DNA of 32,501 bases from Planctomycetota bacterium (lineage in GTDB: Bacteria > Planctomycetota > MHYJ01 > JACPRB01): NCBI GenBank assembly GCA_016190175.1, contig JACPRC010000217.1:1-32501 (forward strand). Reading direction: 5' to 3'. Under the pieces are notes generated by a model that saw only the letters and a program-made list of their open reading frames with translations, was not told where the DNA came from and ran no database searches. Shown one piece after another: positions 13,855-21,463 of this stretch; the first letter of the stretch is position 1; every line of letters starts with the position of its first letter. Both the position numbers and the translations under genes were made by a program.

Positions 13855-16620
13855 TCAAGGGTTCTTCCCCTCCACCGCCTCCCCCTCGTCCGCCAGGACC
13901 CGCAGCAGCCGCGTCTGCGCCTCCCCGTCCACCGTGAGCGTCACGCGGTACTCGCCCGGCGGCACTCGCGACCGCCCCCGCGACAGGTCCCACCGGATGC
14001 TGTGGAGGCCCGGCGAGACCGCGAAGGCCGGCGACACGATCTTCTCGCCCCCCTTCGTCGAGACGACCAGCGACGCCTCCTTCGGCTCACGGCCGATGTA
14101 ATACCAGAGGGTCGCGCCCGACGGCGGGTTCTCCCCGCGGAATCCCTTGCCGCCGCCGAACCACTTCCCCCGCCCCGGATTCCAGAGCGTCTCCTCCCGC
14201 GGCTCGAAAAGGTGGGCCTTCGAGAGGAGGACGCCGACCGACAGTTCCTGGAGCGGGCGCACGTCGGCGATCCAGAGACTCCTGCCGTGCGTCCCGGCGA
14301 CGAGCTCTCCGTCCCGCGGGTGGATCGCCAGGTCGTGCACCGGCACGACGGGCAGCCCCTCGCCGAACTTCATCCACCGCCGGCCGCCGCCGAGCGACGC
14401 GTACACGGTGCGCTCGGTCCCGAGAAAAACCAGCGCGGGATTGCGGCGGTCCTGCCGGACGACATACACGGGCTCGTCCTCGGGCAGCCCCGCCGTCAGC
14501 GCGGTCCACGTCTCCCCGAAGTCGGCCGTCTTCCACACGTACGGCCGCAGGTCGCCGCGCCGGCGCCCCTCCGCCGTCACGAACGCGGTCCTCGCGTCGG
14601 GCCCGCACTCGACGCGCGTGACCCAGAGCAGCTCCGGCATCCCGGGGATCTTCGCCTCCCGCCACGTCTTGCCGCGATCCCGCGTGACCCGCACCGCCCC
14701 GTCGTTCGTCCCCACCCAGATCACGTTCTCGTCCGAAGGCGAGAGCCCGATCGTCGTGATCGCGCCGGAATTCGTCTTCGTCAGATCGCCGGAGACCTCT
14801 TTCCAGCCCGCTCCGCGATCGGACGATTCGAAGAGCTTCTGCGCGCCGATGTACAGCCTCTTCGGGTCCGACGGCGCGAGCTCGATCGGCGTGTTCCATT
14901 CGAACCGCAGCGCCGACCCCTTCGGCCGGATGCCGGCCTTCGAGCCGGTGCGGAGATCGACGCGCACCGGCATTCCGTACTGGCTCTCGCAGTAGACGGT
15001 CCACGGATCCGACGGGTCGACGCGGCAGGTGAATCCGTCGCCGCCGTGGAGGAACTCCCAGTGTTCATTGCCGATGGACGGTTCCCGGACGCGGCTCGGA
15101 CCGCCCCAGCTCCCGTTGTCCTGGAGCCCGCCGTAGATGCGGTACGGTTTCCGCATGTCGAGCCCGATCGCGTAGAACTGCCCGATCGGGAGGTTCGCGA
15201 CGTGCTCCCACGTGCGCGACCCGTCGTAGCTGACGTAGACGCCCCCGTCGGTCCCCGTGATGACGTGATCCGGATCGCGAGGGTCGATCCACATCGCGTG
15301 GAAGTCCGAATGCACCCCGCGCGCGGCGTTGTTGTTCCACTTGCGGCCGCCGTCCTGCGAGAGGTGCAGCTCGATGCCGAGCACGAAGACGCGCTTGTCG
15401 TCCGCCGGATCGACGCGGATCTGGCTGAAGTAGAACGGCCGCGGGTTGAGCGTGGACATCTGGGTCCACGTCTCGCCCCGGTCTTCGGAGCGGAAGACGC
15501 CGCCTTGCGGAGCCGCTTCCCTCCCCGAGGGACGCCTCTCGAGCGTGACCTCGACCGTCTTCTCCTCGCCGCCGCGCAGCACCTTCACTTTCACCTTGTC
15601 TCCGGCCTTGTGCGCGCGGATCCCCGCGAGGAGCTGCTCGTAGGACGCGACCTTCTTCCCGTCGAACTCCACGATGACGTCGCCGACCTGAAGGCCCGAC
15701 TTCTCGGCCGGCCCGGAAACCCGGGTGAGAGCGATCCCCTGCTCCTGGTCCTCTCCGCGGATACCCATGTAGGCCGCGCCGCCCTCCCCCTCCGACGAAT
15801 GCGCCGCCTCGACGATCGCGACCACCACGCGCGGGTCCTTGCGCCAGACGTCGATCCCGATGCGCCCCGTTCCGACGGCCGGCAAACCCCGCGCGAGTTT
15901 GCCCCAGGTCTTTCCCCCATCTTCGGACCTGTAGAGGCCGGCGGCCGGGCCGAAGCGCGAGGGGCTTCCGCTCCCGGAGAAGGCGTCCCGGCGCACCTCG
16001 TACGCCGCCGCGTACACCACGTCCGGCTTCTCCGGGTCGATCGCGACGTCGATGCAACCCGTGTCCTCGTTGAGGAACAGGACGCACTCCCACGTCTTCC
16101 CGCCGTCGGCCGTCCGGTAGAGCCCGCGATCGCGCGACGGGACGTAGATGCTGCCGAGAGCGGCGACATACACGATGTCGGGATTCGTCGGATGGACCGC
16201 GACGCGCCCGATGAACCGCGTCTCGCGCAGCCCCGCGTGCGCGAACGTCTTCCCCCCGTCGACGGACTTGTACACGCCGTCCCCGTGCGTGACGCTGTTG
16301 CGCGCGTTCGCCTCGCCGGTCCCGACCCAGATCACGTCCGGGTTCGACGGCGCGACGGCGATGTCGCCGATCGACGCGGTCCCGCCGCGGTCGAAGACGG
16401 GGGTCCACGTGGTGCCGTTGTTCGTCGTCTTCCAGACGCCGCCGGTGGCCGCGGCGACGTAGAAGTGATGCGGCCGCGACTCGACCACCGCGATGTCGGT
16501 GATGCGGCCGCCCATGTTGCACGGCCCGACCTGGCGCCAGCGGAATTCGCCGAACGGAGGATCGTTGTCCGGCCGGGCGGCCGCGAGAACGAGCGGGAGG
16601 AAGACGAGCAGTCGGCGCAT
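13855..16620 (-). CDS. Secreted Asp-box (sortilin/BNR-type) beta-propeller with inserted PDZ domain
   Basis: A 921-residue protein starting at the ATG at 16620, which has GGAGG nine bases upstream and gives a signal peptide (MRRLLVFLPLVLAAARP). Many Asp-box repeats (SxDxGxTW) follow: SVDGGKTF, TADGGKTW, SEDGGKTWG, SEDRGETW, SQDGGRKW, TRDRGKTW and TADFGETW, typical of VPS10/sortilin-like ten-bladed or paired propellers. Between blades, at about residues 284-363, is a PDZ domain (MGIRGEDQEQGIALTRV..., KSGLQVGDVIVEFDGKKV). The C-terminal 100 residues form a separate beta domain. It is probably exported; its ligand is unknown. The gene is divergent from the selenoprotein gene, and the two share a 76-bp control region. 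Confidence 0.9.
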   Translation of the reverse strand: MRRLLVFLPLVLAAARPDNDPPFGEFRWRQVGPCNMGGRITDIAVVESRPHHFYVAAATGGVWKTTNNGTTWTPVFDRGGTASIGDIAVAPSNPDVIWVGTGEANARNSVTHGDGVYKSVDGGKTFAHAGLRETRFIGRVAVHPTNPDIVYVAALGSIYVPSRDRGLYRTADGGKTWECVLFLNEDTGCIDVAIDPEKPDVVYAAAYEVRRDAFSGSGSPSRFGPAAGLYRSEDGGKTWGKLARGLPAVGTGRIGIDVWRKDPRVVVAIVEAAHSSEGEGGAAYMGIRGEDQEQGIALTRVSGPAEKSGLQVGDVIVEFDGKKVASYEQLLAGIRAHKAGDKVKVKVLRGGEEKTVEVTLERRPSGREAAPQGGVFRSEDRGETWTQMSTLNPRPFYFSQIRVDPADDKRVFVLGIELHLSQDGGRKWNNNAARGVHSDFHAMWIDPRDPDHVITGTDGGVYVSYDGSRTWEHVANLPIGQFYAIGLDMRKPYRIYGGLQDNGSWGGPSRVREPSIGNEHWEFLHGGDGFTCRVDPSDPWTVYCESQYGMPVRVDLRTGSKAGIRPKGSALRFEWNTPIELAPSDPKRLYIGAQKLFESSDRGAGWKEVSGDLTKTNSGAITTIGLSPSDENVIWVGTNDGAVRVTRDRGKTWREAKIPGMPELLWVTRVECGPDARTAFVTAEGRRRGDLRPYVWKTADFGETWTALTAGLPEDEPVYVVRQDRRNPALVFLGTERTVYASLGGGRRWMKFGEGLPVVPVHDLAIHPRDGELVAGTHGRSLWIADVRPLQELSVGVLLSKAHLFEPREETLWNPGRGKWFGGGKGFRGENPPSGATLWYYIGREPKEASLVVSTKGGEKIVSPAFAVSPGLHSIRWDLSRGRSRVPPGEYRVTLTVDGEAQTRLLRVLADEGEAVEGKNP

Positions 16621-16648
16621 CGGACCTCCGGAAAAAATGTCCCCCGGT

Positions 16649-16676
16649 CGGTGTCTCATCGTATATTAGGACACCG
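16649..16676 (+). promoter_or_regulatory. Palindrome around a -10 box upstream of the selenoprotein
   Basis: CGGTGTC (16649-16655) and GACACCG (16670-16676) form a 7-bp inverted repeat enclosing TATATT (16662-16667), a -10 candidate. This is a likely operator over the promoter of the gene at 16697 and could also control the divergent propeller gene. No good -35 is visible. The downstream leader has Shine-Dalgarno GGAGGA (16686-16691). Confidence 0.5.
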
Positions 16677-16696
16677 GCTCGATCGGAGGAAGCACG

Positions 16697-17542
16697 ATGA
16701 GGATCGCGATCTCCGCCGCAGTTCTCCTTCTGGCCGCAGGCACGGCCCAGGCTCAGGCGAAGAAGGGCAACGAACCCTGGGGCCCCGCCGGGATCGAATG
16801 GCAGGGGGACTGGGACGAGGCCGTCAAGGAGGCGACCGCGCGCAACGTGCCGATCATGTTCGCCGTCCACCAGGACGGCTGACCCCCCTGCAAGAGGATG
16901 GCGGAGTCATCCTACACGGACCGCAAGGTCATCGACTTCTCCCGCAACTTCGTGAACGTCATCGCCCACAACGAGGCGGAGCACAAGGAGAGGGAGGTGC
17001 AGATCGGCAAGGAGAAGAAATCGCTGTGCGAGGAGTTCTACACGATCCCCTGCGAGGTGCACCGGAAGGGATACGGGGCCGTCAACAAGTTCTTCTCCGG
17101 GAACTTCAGCACGCCCACGACGGTCTTCTGCGACCCCGCCGGGAAGGAGATCGCGCGCAAGGAAGGGGCGCTCGGCGCGGGCGAGCTGGCCAAGGAGATG
17201 CAGACGGTCCTCCAGAAAGTGGTGGGCGAGAAGGTCGGTCTCGCCGCGTGGAGGCAGGCGAAGCAGGCGCTCGCGGACGCGGACGCGGCGCTGGCGGAGG
17301 GGAACTACAAGAAGGCGGTGGATCTCTTCACGAAGGTCTCGAAGATGGCCGGCAAGGCGGTGCAGGAACTGGGCAAGGAAGGGCTCAAGAAATGCGGCGA
17401 GGCCGGCGCGAAGCTCCTGGAGGAGGCGCTCGCCATGACCGATATCGAGGAGAAGCGGAAGGCGCTCAAGAAGCTCGTCGAGGACTTCAAGGGGACCGAA
17501 ACGGCGACCAGGGCGAAGAAGGAGCTCGAGGCGATCAAGTAG
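16697..17542 (+). CDS. Thioredoxin-like selenoprotein with U-x-x-C motif (in-frame TGA = Sec62)
   Basis: I read one 281-residue protein through the TGA at 16880-16882. Upstream: a signal peptide (residues 1-22, ending AQAQA) and a thioredoxin-like start (WDEAVKEATARNVPIMFAVHQDG). The TGA falls exactly where the first cysteine of a redox CxxC belongs (DG-U-PPCKRM: Sec62, Cys65). Downstream in the same frame: helix 2, Cys111 and Cys119 in an insert (LCEEFYTIPCE), the cis-proline loop STPTTVFCDPAG (Pro140), and a helical C-terminal tail of about 110 residues (EGNYKKAVDLFTKV). A hairpin with the geometry of a bacterial SECIS follows the TGA. An ordinary annotation would split it into 61- and 214-residue pieces. 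A nonsense mutation is the alternative, but the position of the TGA argues against it. It is probably a periplasmic oxidoreductase. Confidence 0.82.
16880..16913 (+). promoter_or_regulatory. Candidate bacterial SECIS element
   Basis: After the TGA (16880-16882), AGGATG (16895-16900) pairs with CATCCT (16908-16913) around the 7-base loop GCGGAGT. The loop begins with G, 18 bases after the TGA. This matches the known bSECIS rules: small apical loop, G at one of the first two loop positions, 16-37 bases from the TGA. The stem also encodes protein, as expected for bacteria. Confidence 0.7.
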
Positions 17543-17550
17543 CGCCCTAG

Positions 17551-17781
17551 CCCGGCCTATTCACGAGGTTTCGGACCGGCACGGGCCGAAACCTCGTGAA
17601 TAGGCCGCCCGCGGCGCGTTCCGTTGGGGCAACAGTCGCGCCGCGGGCCGACGGCGAAGCGCGACAGGGTGTCGCGCGGAGCCGGAGGGGCTGTCCGGTG
17701 AAGGCGGCCCGTAGGGCCGCCGCAACCGCCCGCAGGGTGCCTTGTTCATGCGGGCGGCGTAGCCCGCATGAACAAGGCAGG
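17551..17781 (+). mobile_element. Five-hairpin repeat element, copy 1
   Basis: The element fills the gap between two convergent genes. Five stems: 17554-17574/17586-17606 (21 bp perfect), 17607-17618/17637-17648 (12 bp), 17659-17666/17670-17677 (8 bp, with an outer GGC/GCC pair), 17703-17710/17714-17721 (8 bp) and 17738-17755/17762-17779 (18 bp perfect). The ends are imperfect inverted repeats (10 of 15), flanked by CTAG and CTAC. It matches copy 2 (24904-25130) over its whole length in reverse orientation. The last base abuts the TAG of the downstream gene. No protein is encoded; it looks like a small non-autonomous element, and also serves as a possible bidirectional terminator. Confidence 0.85.
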
Positions 17782-19011
17782 CTACCGGTCCAGCGACCGC
17801 CAGTGCTCGTCGTCCATCTTCGGACAGAACTCGCGGACGATCTCCTTCAGGCGGGCCAGCTTCCGGGCGAGGACGGCGTCCCCCTGCGCGCGCACGCGGG
17901 CCCTCTTCTGGTCCATCATGAGACAGGCGAACAGCTCCGCCTTGTCCTCCGCCTCGCCGGCCCGGGCGTACTGGCTGATGAACCCCTTGACTTTCGACTC
18001 CGCGAGCGATTCCGCCCACAGCGTCGAATCGTAACGGAATCCCTTCTCGTTCAGCGCGACCCAGTCCCCGTCCTTCGTGGAATAGTCCGGCACGAAATCC
18101 AGGAAGTGGAAGAACTCGTGATGGATCGTGGCGAACTTCTGCTTCTCCGTCACGTCGATGACCATCGCGAACCGCGGATGGTACATCGCAAAGGCGAGGA
18201 CCTTCCCCGGAGGCGGGTTCTTGAACCGGATGTCGCGCAGCAGCAGGATCCGGCCGACGTCGACGCGCCGGAAGAAATCGTCGGGGTACTTCTTCACCTC
18301 CCGCGCCAGCATCGGGCAGAAGGCCTCCGCGTCCCGGCGGGCCGGGGCCTCCCCCGACACGTCGCCGATGGGGAGAGACCTCGAGGGATCGAGGACGATC
18401 TGGATCTCGAACTTCCTGCTGAAGTCCCGGATCCGGTCGTCACGCGGGTACAGGGAGGCGGCGCATTGCGGGCAGGACGCGGTGCCGCCCATCGCCGCGG
18501 CGCCGCAGGCCGCGCACCGCCAGACGTGGTGCATCTCGACCGCGTCGGTGAGCCGCACGAGCGGATCGCGCACCCGGTCCCAGGCGTCCTGCGGAGCCTG
18601 CAGCAGCAATCGGAGGGTGCGGTCGCCCCGGCTGACGAAGAGCCCGAGGATGCAGCGGCTTCCCTCCGCGGTTTCGAGGACCCATTCCCGGCGCAGGGCC
18701 TCCCCCAGCGCGGGAGCGAGGACCTCCTCCTTGACGAGGCGGAGCGACCGCGTGGCGCGGTCCTTCCGCACGGCGCCCTCCCAGGCGTCGGCTCTTCCCC
18801 GCGCGCGCGGCCAGCCCGCGAGATGAACGGCGGACCCCGTCGCCTTCCCCGCTTCGTCGGAGATCTCGAAGACGACGTCGGAATCCTCGTCGGGCTTTCG
18901 GAGCCGGTAGCCCTCCGGCAGGCGCCGGACGGCGATTCCGAGATCCTCGCGCGCGAACTCGGGCGGCGCGGACTGGGTCTGCATCCAGAGCGCGAATGCG
19001 GCGGCGAGCAT
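17782..19011 (-). CDS. Putative secreted zinc metallopeptidase (HEFFH) with internal zinc ribbon
   Basis: A 409-residue protein, ATG at 19011 (a TTG six codons upstream is less likely). A short hydrophobic start (MLAAAFALWMQTQSA) suggests export. The first 150 residues are an unassigned beta-rich domain; then a zinc ribbon (CAACGAAAMGGTASCPQC, about 166-183); then a peptidase-like domain with H298-E299-F-F-H302 (ATIHHEFFHFLDF) and a downstream acidic helix EDKAELFACLM supplying a likely third ligand, Glu359. This is the gluzincin arrangement; the specific family is not recognised. The stop codon TAG coincides with the CTA that flanks the repeat element. The substrate is unknown. Confidence 0.8.
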   Translation of the reverse strand: MLAAAFALWMQTQSAPPEFAREDLGIAVRRLPEGYRLRKPDEDSDVVFEISDEAGKATGSAVHLAGWPRARGRADAWEGAVRKDRATRSLRLVKEEVLAPALGEALRREWVLETAEGSRCILGLFVSRGDRTLRLLLQAPQDAWDRVRDPLVRLTDAVEMHHVWRCAACGAAAMGGTASCPQCAASLYPRDDRIRDFSRKFEIQIVLDPSRSLPIGDVSGEAPARRDAEAFCPMLAREVKKYPDDFFRRVDVGRILLLRDIRFKNPPPGKVLAFAMYHPRFAMVIDVTEKQKFATIHHEFFHFLDFVPDYSTKDGDWVALNEKGFRYDSTLWAESLAESKVKGFISQYARAGEAEDKAELFACLMMDQKRARVRAQGDAVLARKLARLKEIVREFCPKMDDEHWRSLDR

Positions 19012-19106
19012 CGATCTTTCCCCATGCAACGATACCCCGATCCCGCGGCGACCGCAAGAACCGGTGCGGTCTTTTCATGGCCGAATCCGCCGCCGCCGGG
19101 TATCTT

Positions 19107-19146
19107 TGAGTCGTCCGCAACACGGGGCGTCCTTGCGGACGACTCA
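19107..19146. other. Perfect 14-bp inverted repeat in a divergent gap
   Basis: TGAGTCGTCCGCAA (19107-19120) and its complement (19133-19146) surround a 12-base loop. It lies between the metallopeptidase start and the CBS gene, too far from either stop for an obvious terminator role. It could be an operator or an RNA hairpin. The rest of 19012-19256 shows nothing I can name. Confidence 0.6.
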
Positions 19147-19256
19147 CCCCGAGCGAGCCGCCCTCCTTCGCGCTCCGGCGGGCAAGCAGGCGGGTCGAGG
19201 GGTGCGTGGACTGGGACGTGCCCCGACTTCTTGCGAGAGTCTCGTCTTTCAACCAT

Positions 19257-19823
19257 ATGCCGGTACAGGACTGGATGACGAAGGACCCGGTGACGGTCGC
19301 GCCGGACACCACGCTGCTCGAAGCGCTCGGCCTCATGGAGCGCTCCAAGGTCCGGCGGTTCCCCGTCGTCGAGGGCGACCTCCTCGTCGGCATCGTCACG
19401 AAGAGCGACATCCAGGCGGCGCTCGGTCCCATCGACCGCTACTCGAAGCACCCCGACATGGGGCGCAGGCGCGTGGACGAGTTCATGACGAAGGACCCGG
19501 TCACGACGACGCCCGGCGAGCCGGTGGAAAGCGCGGCGCTCGCGATGCTGGAGAAGCGGGTGTCGGGCCTGCCGGTCGTGGAGAAGGGGAAGGTCGTCGG
19601 CATCATCACCGAGTCGGACATCTTCCGCGCGCTGATCGAAATCACGGGCGTCAAGGAAAAGGGCGCGACCGTCTCGTTCACGGTGGACAAGCCGGAGGAG
19701 CTGCTCGACCAGGTCAAGAAGCGCATCGGCCGGCTGGTGATCCAGAGCCTCGTGACGTGGCACGACGCGAGCGACAAGAGTTGGCGGGTCTTCGTGCGGC
19801 TGAGGGGGAGGAAGAAGGAGTAG
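19257..19823 (+). CDS. Tandem CBS-domain protein (AcuB-like)
   Basis: A 188-residue protein. Two CBS domains: MPVQDWMTKDPVTVAPDTTLLEALGLM...VGIVTKSDI (1-57) and VDEFMTKDPVTTTPGEPV...VGIITESDI (about 74-123). The C-terminal 60 residues (GATVSFTVDKPEELLDQVKKRIGRLVIQSLVTW) look like an ACT-type regulatory fold, as in AcuB-like proteins. CBS pairs bind adenine nucleotides and regulate an attached or partner protein. The ATG at 19257 starts exactly at the family N-terminus; the open frame upstream is not conserved-looking. No Shine-Dalgarno is visible. No partner gene can be identified. Confidence 0.88.
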   Translation: MPVQDWMTKDPVTVAPDTTLLEALGLMERSKVRRFPVVEGDLLVGIVTKSDIQAALGPIDRYSKHPDMGRRRVDEFMTKDPVTTTPGEPVESAALAMLEKRVSGLPVVEKGKVVGIITESDIFRALIEITGVKEKGATVSFTVDKPEELLDQVKKRIGRLVIQSLVTWHDASDKSWRVFVRLRGRKKE

Positions 19824-19846
19824 CGCCGGCCCCGCGAACGTGAGTT

Positions 19847-20173
19847 TCAGGCGATCCGGATCGCGTACTCCATCATGTCGGCCACGATCGTGGCCATGTT
19901 GCGCCGGATCTCGAATTCCTCGGGCGTGTAGCAGAGGAGGTCGAGCCCCCCGCCCGAAGAATGGTCCCACAGCATCGTCACCATCGGCGGACGCCGCACC
20001 CGATGGACGCCGGCGAAGTCCGGCGAGACGAGGATGATGTCGTAGTCGGATTCCTCCCGCTGGGTGCCGCGGGCGACGGACCCGGCCAGGTACGCCGCCG
20101 CGACGCGGACCCGCTTCGACGCCGCTTCGACGAAACCGCGGGCGCGCTCAAGGCAGTCGGCTCTTGGGCTCAT
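19847..20173 (-). CDS. MNT-type nucleotidyltransferase antitoxin
   Basis: A 108-residue minimal nucleotidyltransferase. The signature GSX10DXD is intact: Gly31-Ser32 (LAGSVARG) and Asp43-x-Asp45 (ESDYDIILVS). The usual third acidic strand is present (GGGLDLLCYT). In characterised MntA-HepT (type VII) pairs, such proteins inactivate the HEPN RNase by AMPylation. The start (ATG 20173) lies 26 bases inside the upstream HEPN gene, so the two are coupled. Codon use looks like the neighbours'. The family is certain; antitoxin activity is inferred. Confidence 0.88.
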   Translation of the reverse strand: MSPRADCLERARGFVEAASKRVRVAAAYLAGSVARGTQREESDYDIILVSPDFAGVHRVRRPPMVTMLWDHSSGGGLDLLCYTPEEFEIRRNMATIVADMMEYAIRIA

Positions 20174-20555
20174 CCGTCCCCAACTCCTTGGCCGCCCAGG
20201 ACAGGATCGGGACGGCCGCATCGAACGCCGGGCGCGCCTGTTGCTCCGTGAAGAGCAGCGCCGGGATCTTCCCTCCCACGTCGGGATAGCGGGTTTCCAT
20301 GTAGTACGGATCCAGCAGGTCAAGATGCAGGGTCAGGGAGCCGGGACATCCCGCGAGCCTGCCCAGCTCACGCAGCTTGTGGATCTTCGGATGGGGCTTG
20401 CCGGTCCGTTCCACGATCATCGCCTTGAGGGCCATCTGCACCGCCATCTCGCAGGAAAAACAGACCTTCGCCCATCGGCGCACCCCGAAGATGGCGACCG
20501 CGTCGTCAAGCTCCGCCTTCGCCTGTGACCACAGGTCGTTCGCCTCATGCCGCAT
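20148..20555 (-). CDS. HEPN-domain protein, likely toxin partner
   Basis: A 135-residue all-helical HEPN protein (ANDLWSQAKAELDDAVAIFGVRRWAKVCFSCEMAVQMALKAMIV). An R-x4-H motif (Arg50 to His55, RTGKPH) is followed by HKLRELGRL, matching the HEPN RNase pattern and the conserved H-x-L helix. No tyrosine follows the histidine as in HepT, so the AMPylation mode may differ. I chose the ATG at 20555; the open frame upstream adds 13 residues. It overlaps the MNT gene, forming a compact two-gene module, toxin gene first. A weak TTGCCC-N17-TAGTGT pair lies ten bases before the start. Confidence 0.82.
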   Translation of the reverse strand: MRHEANDLWSQAKAELDDAVAIFGVRRWAKVCFSCEMAVQMALKAMIVERTGKPHPKIHKLRELGRLAGCPGSLTLHLDLLDPYYMETRYPDVGGKIPALLFTEQQARPAFDAAVPILSWAAKELGTDEPKSRLP

Positions 20556-20607
20556 GTCACGCTCTACACTACCGCGGATCGCCGCGGCGGGCAAGAGAAG
20601 GCTCGGC

Positions 20608-20660
20608 GCCTCACACCTCCATCCTCCTCACCGCCCGCAGCACCACCCCATGGGCACACG
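20608..20660 (-). pseudogene. Orphan 3' tail of an ABC permease gene
   Basis: 29 bases at 20608-20636 are identical to 23103-23131, which encode the last residues of the ABC permease (RAVRRMEV, stop). The similarity continues for about 20 bases with a one-base deletion that breaks the frame. Nothing else of a permease is present here. It is a relic of a second exporter locus or of a rearrangement. Confidence 0.65.
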
Positions 20661-20698
20661 GCCGGAAGGGCACTACGTCGCGACATCGAGATCTGCCA

Positions 20699-21463
20699 GT
20701 GCCGCTCTCCCTGCTGGGAAGTTATCTCGGCCCCGAGCTCGTCACCGAAGGAGGGGGGCTCATCTTCTCCGGGCCTACGGGAACGGGAAAGACGTCGCTC
20801 TCCATCACCATCGCCTACCGCGCCATCCAGAACGGATACGAGGCGCTCTTCACGACGGCGGCGGAACTCATCGACGATCTCGAGAACGCGACTCGCGACG
20901 GCCGGCTTCGACAAGCGTTGGCGAAATACACGCACCCGCAGGTCCTCGTCGTCGACGAGGTCGGCTCTCTCGTCCATCCCGCCGACGCGGCGAACGTCCT
21001 CTTTCAAGTCATCAACGACCGCTACCTCAAGCGCCGCCCAATGCTCTTCACGACCAACAAGCCCATCGACGCCTGGGGGAACGTACTGCACGATCCGGAT
21101 CTTGCGGAGGCGATTCTCGATCGCGTGCTGGAACGCGGACGCGTGATCGAGATGCGCGGTCCGTCCTATCGCACTCGACCTCTCGCACGTTCGCCGAAGC
21201 CGCCGTCCCAAGGAGACAGGACACCCATCGAGGAGACCCTTCGGCGGCCTGGCCCTGGAGAGAGGGGGCCGTCTCCCTCTTCGTCCCATATGGGTGCCAG
21301 AATTTCCGGAGATCCGACGCCAGAATTACGGGAACTTGCATATGTCGATCAACACTGGATTTTCGCCCGCGCGAAGTGTAGCATGACTTCTCCTACCCAC
21401 AAAACCCGTCGAGCGTACGATAACAGGACATGGGAGGGGTTATGCACCGTGTTCGATGCCTGA
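20699..21463 (+). pseudogene. istB: IS21-family IstB-like ATPase, N-terminally truncated remnant
   Basis: The frame encodes the AAA+ core of an IS21 helper ATPase: FSGPTGTGKTS (Walker A), LFTTAAELIDDLE, VLVVDEVGSL (Walker B), NVLFQVINDRYLKRRPMLFTTNKP, AEAILDRVLERGRVIEMRGPSYRTR. The homology runs from about 20720 to 21178. The usual N-terminal 60-90 residues and the istA gene are missing; upstream is the orphan permease tail. After SYRTR the frame continues without family resemblance to 21463, into the next gene's signal peptide, so the natural stop is also lost. GTG 20699 is only a nominal start. I judge it non-functional. Confidence 0.75.
21296..21333 (+). repeat. Probable IS21 right-end repeats
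   Basis: GCCAGAATTTCCGGA (21296-21310) and GCCAGAATTACGGGA (21319-21333) are direct repeats matching at 13 of 15 positions, 23 bases apart, about 120 bases after the istB homology ends. IS21-family ends carry multiple such repeats. The matching left end is absent from the window. Confidence 0.55.

Noticed and set aside
16880-16882. Genome-wide recoding of TGA as a sense codon
   Set aside because: TGA is the normal stop of many intact genes here (mtnA, pilT, sigma factor, ABC permease, hicB), so any read-through must be site-specific.
14002-17550. 1182-codon plus-strand open frame
   Set aside because: It covers the propeller gene in antisense and the selenoprotein in a different frame; the translation is Arg/Ala/Gly-rich with no domain.
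19107-19146. Rho-independent terminator
   Set aside because: No T run follows and no gene ends next to it on either strand.
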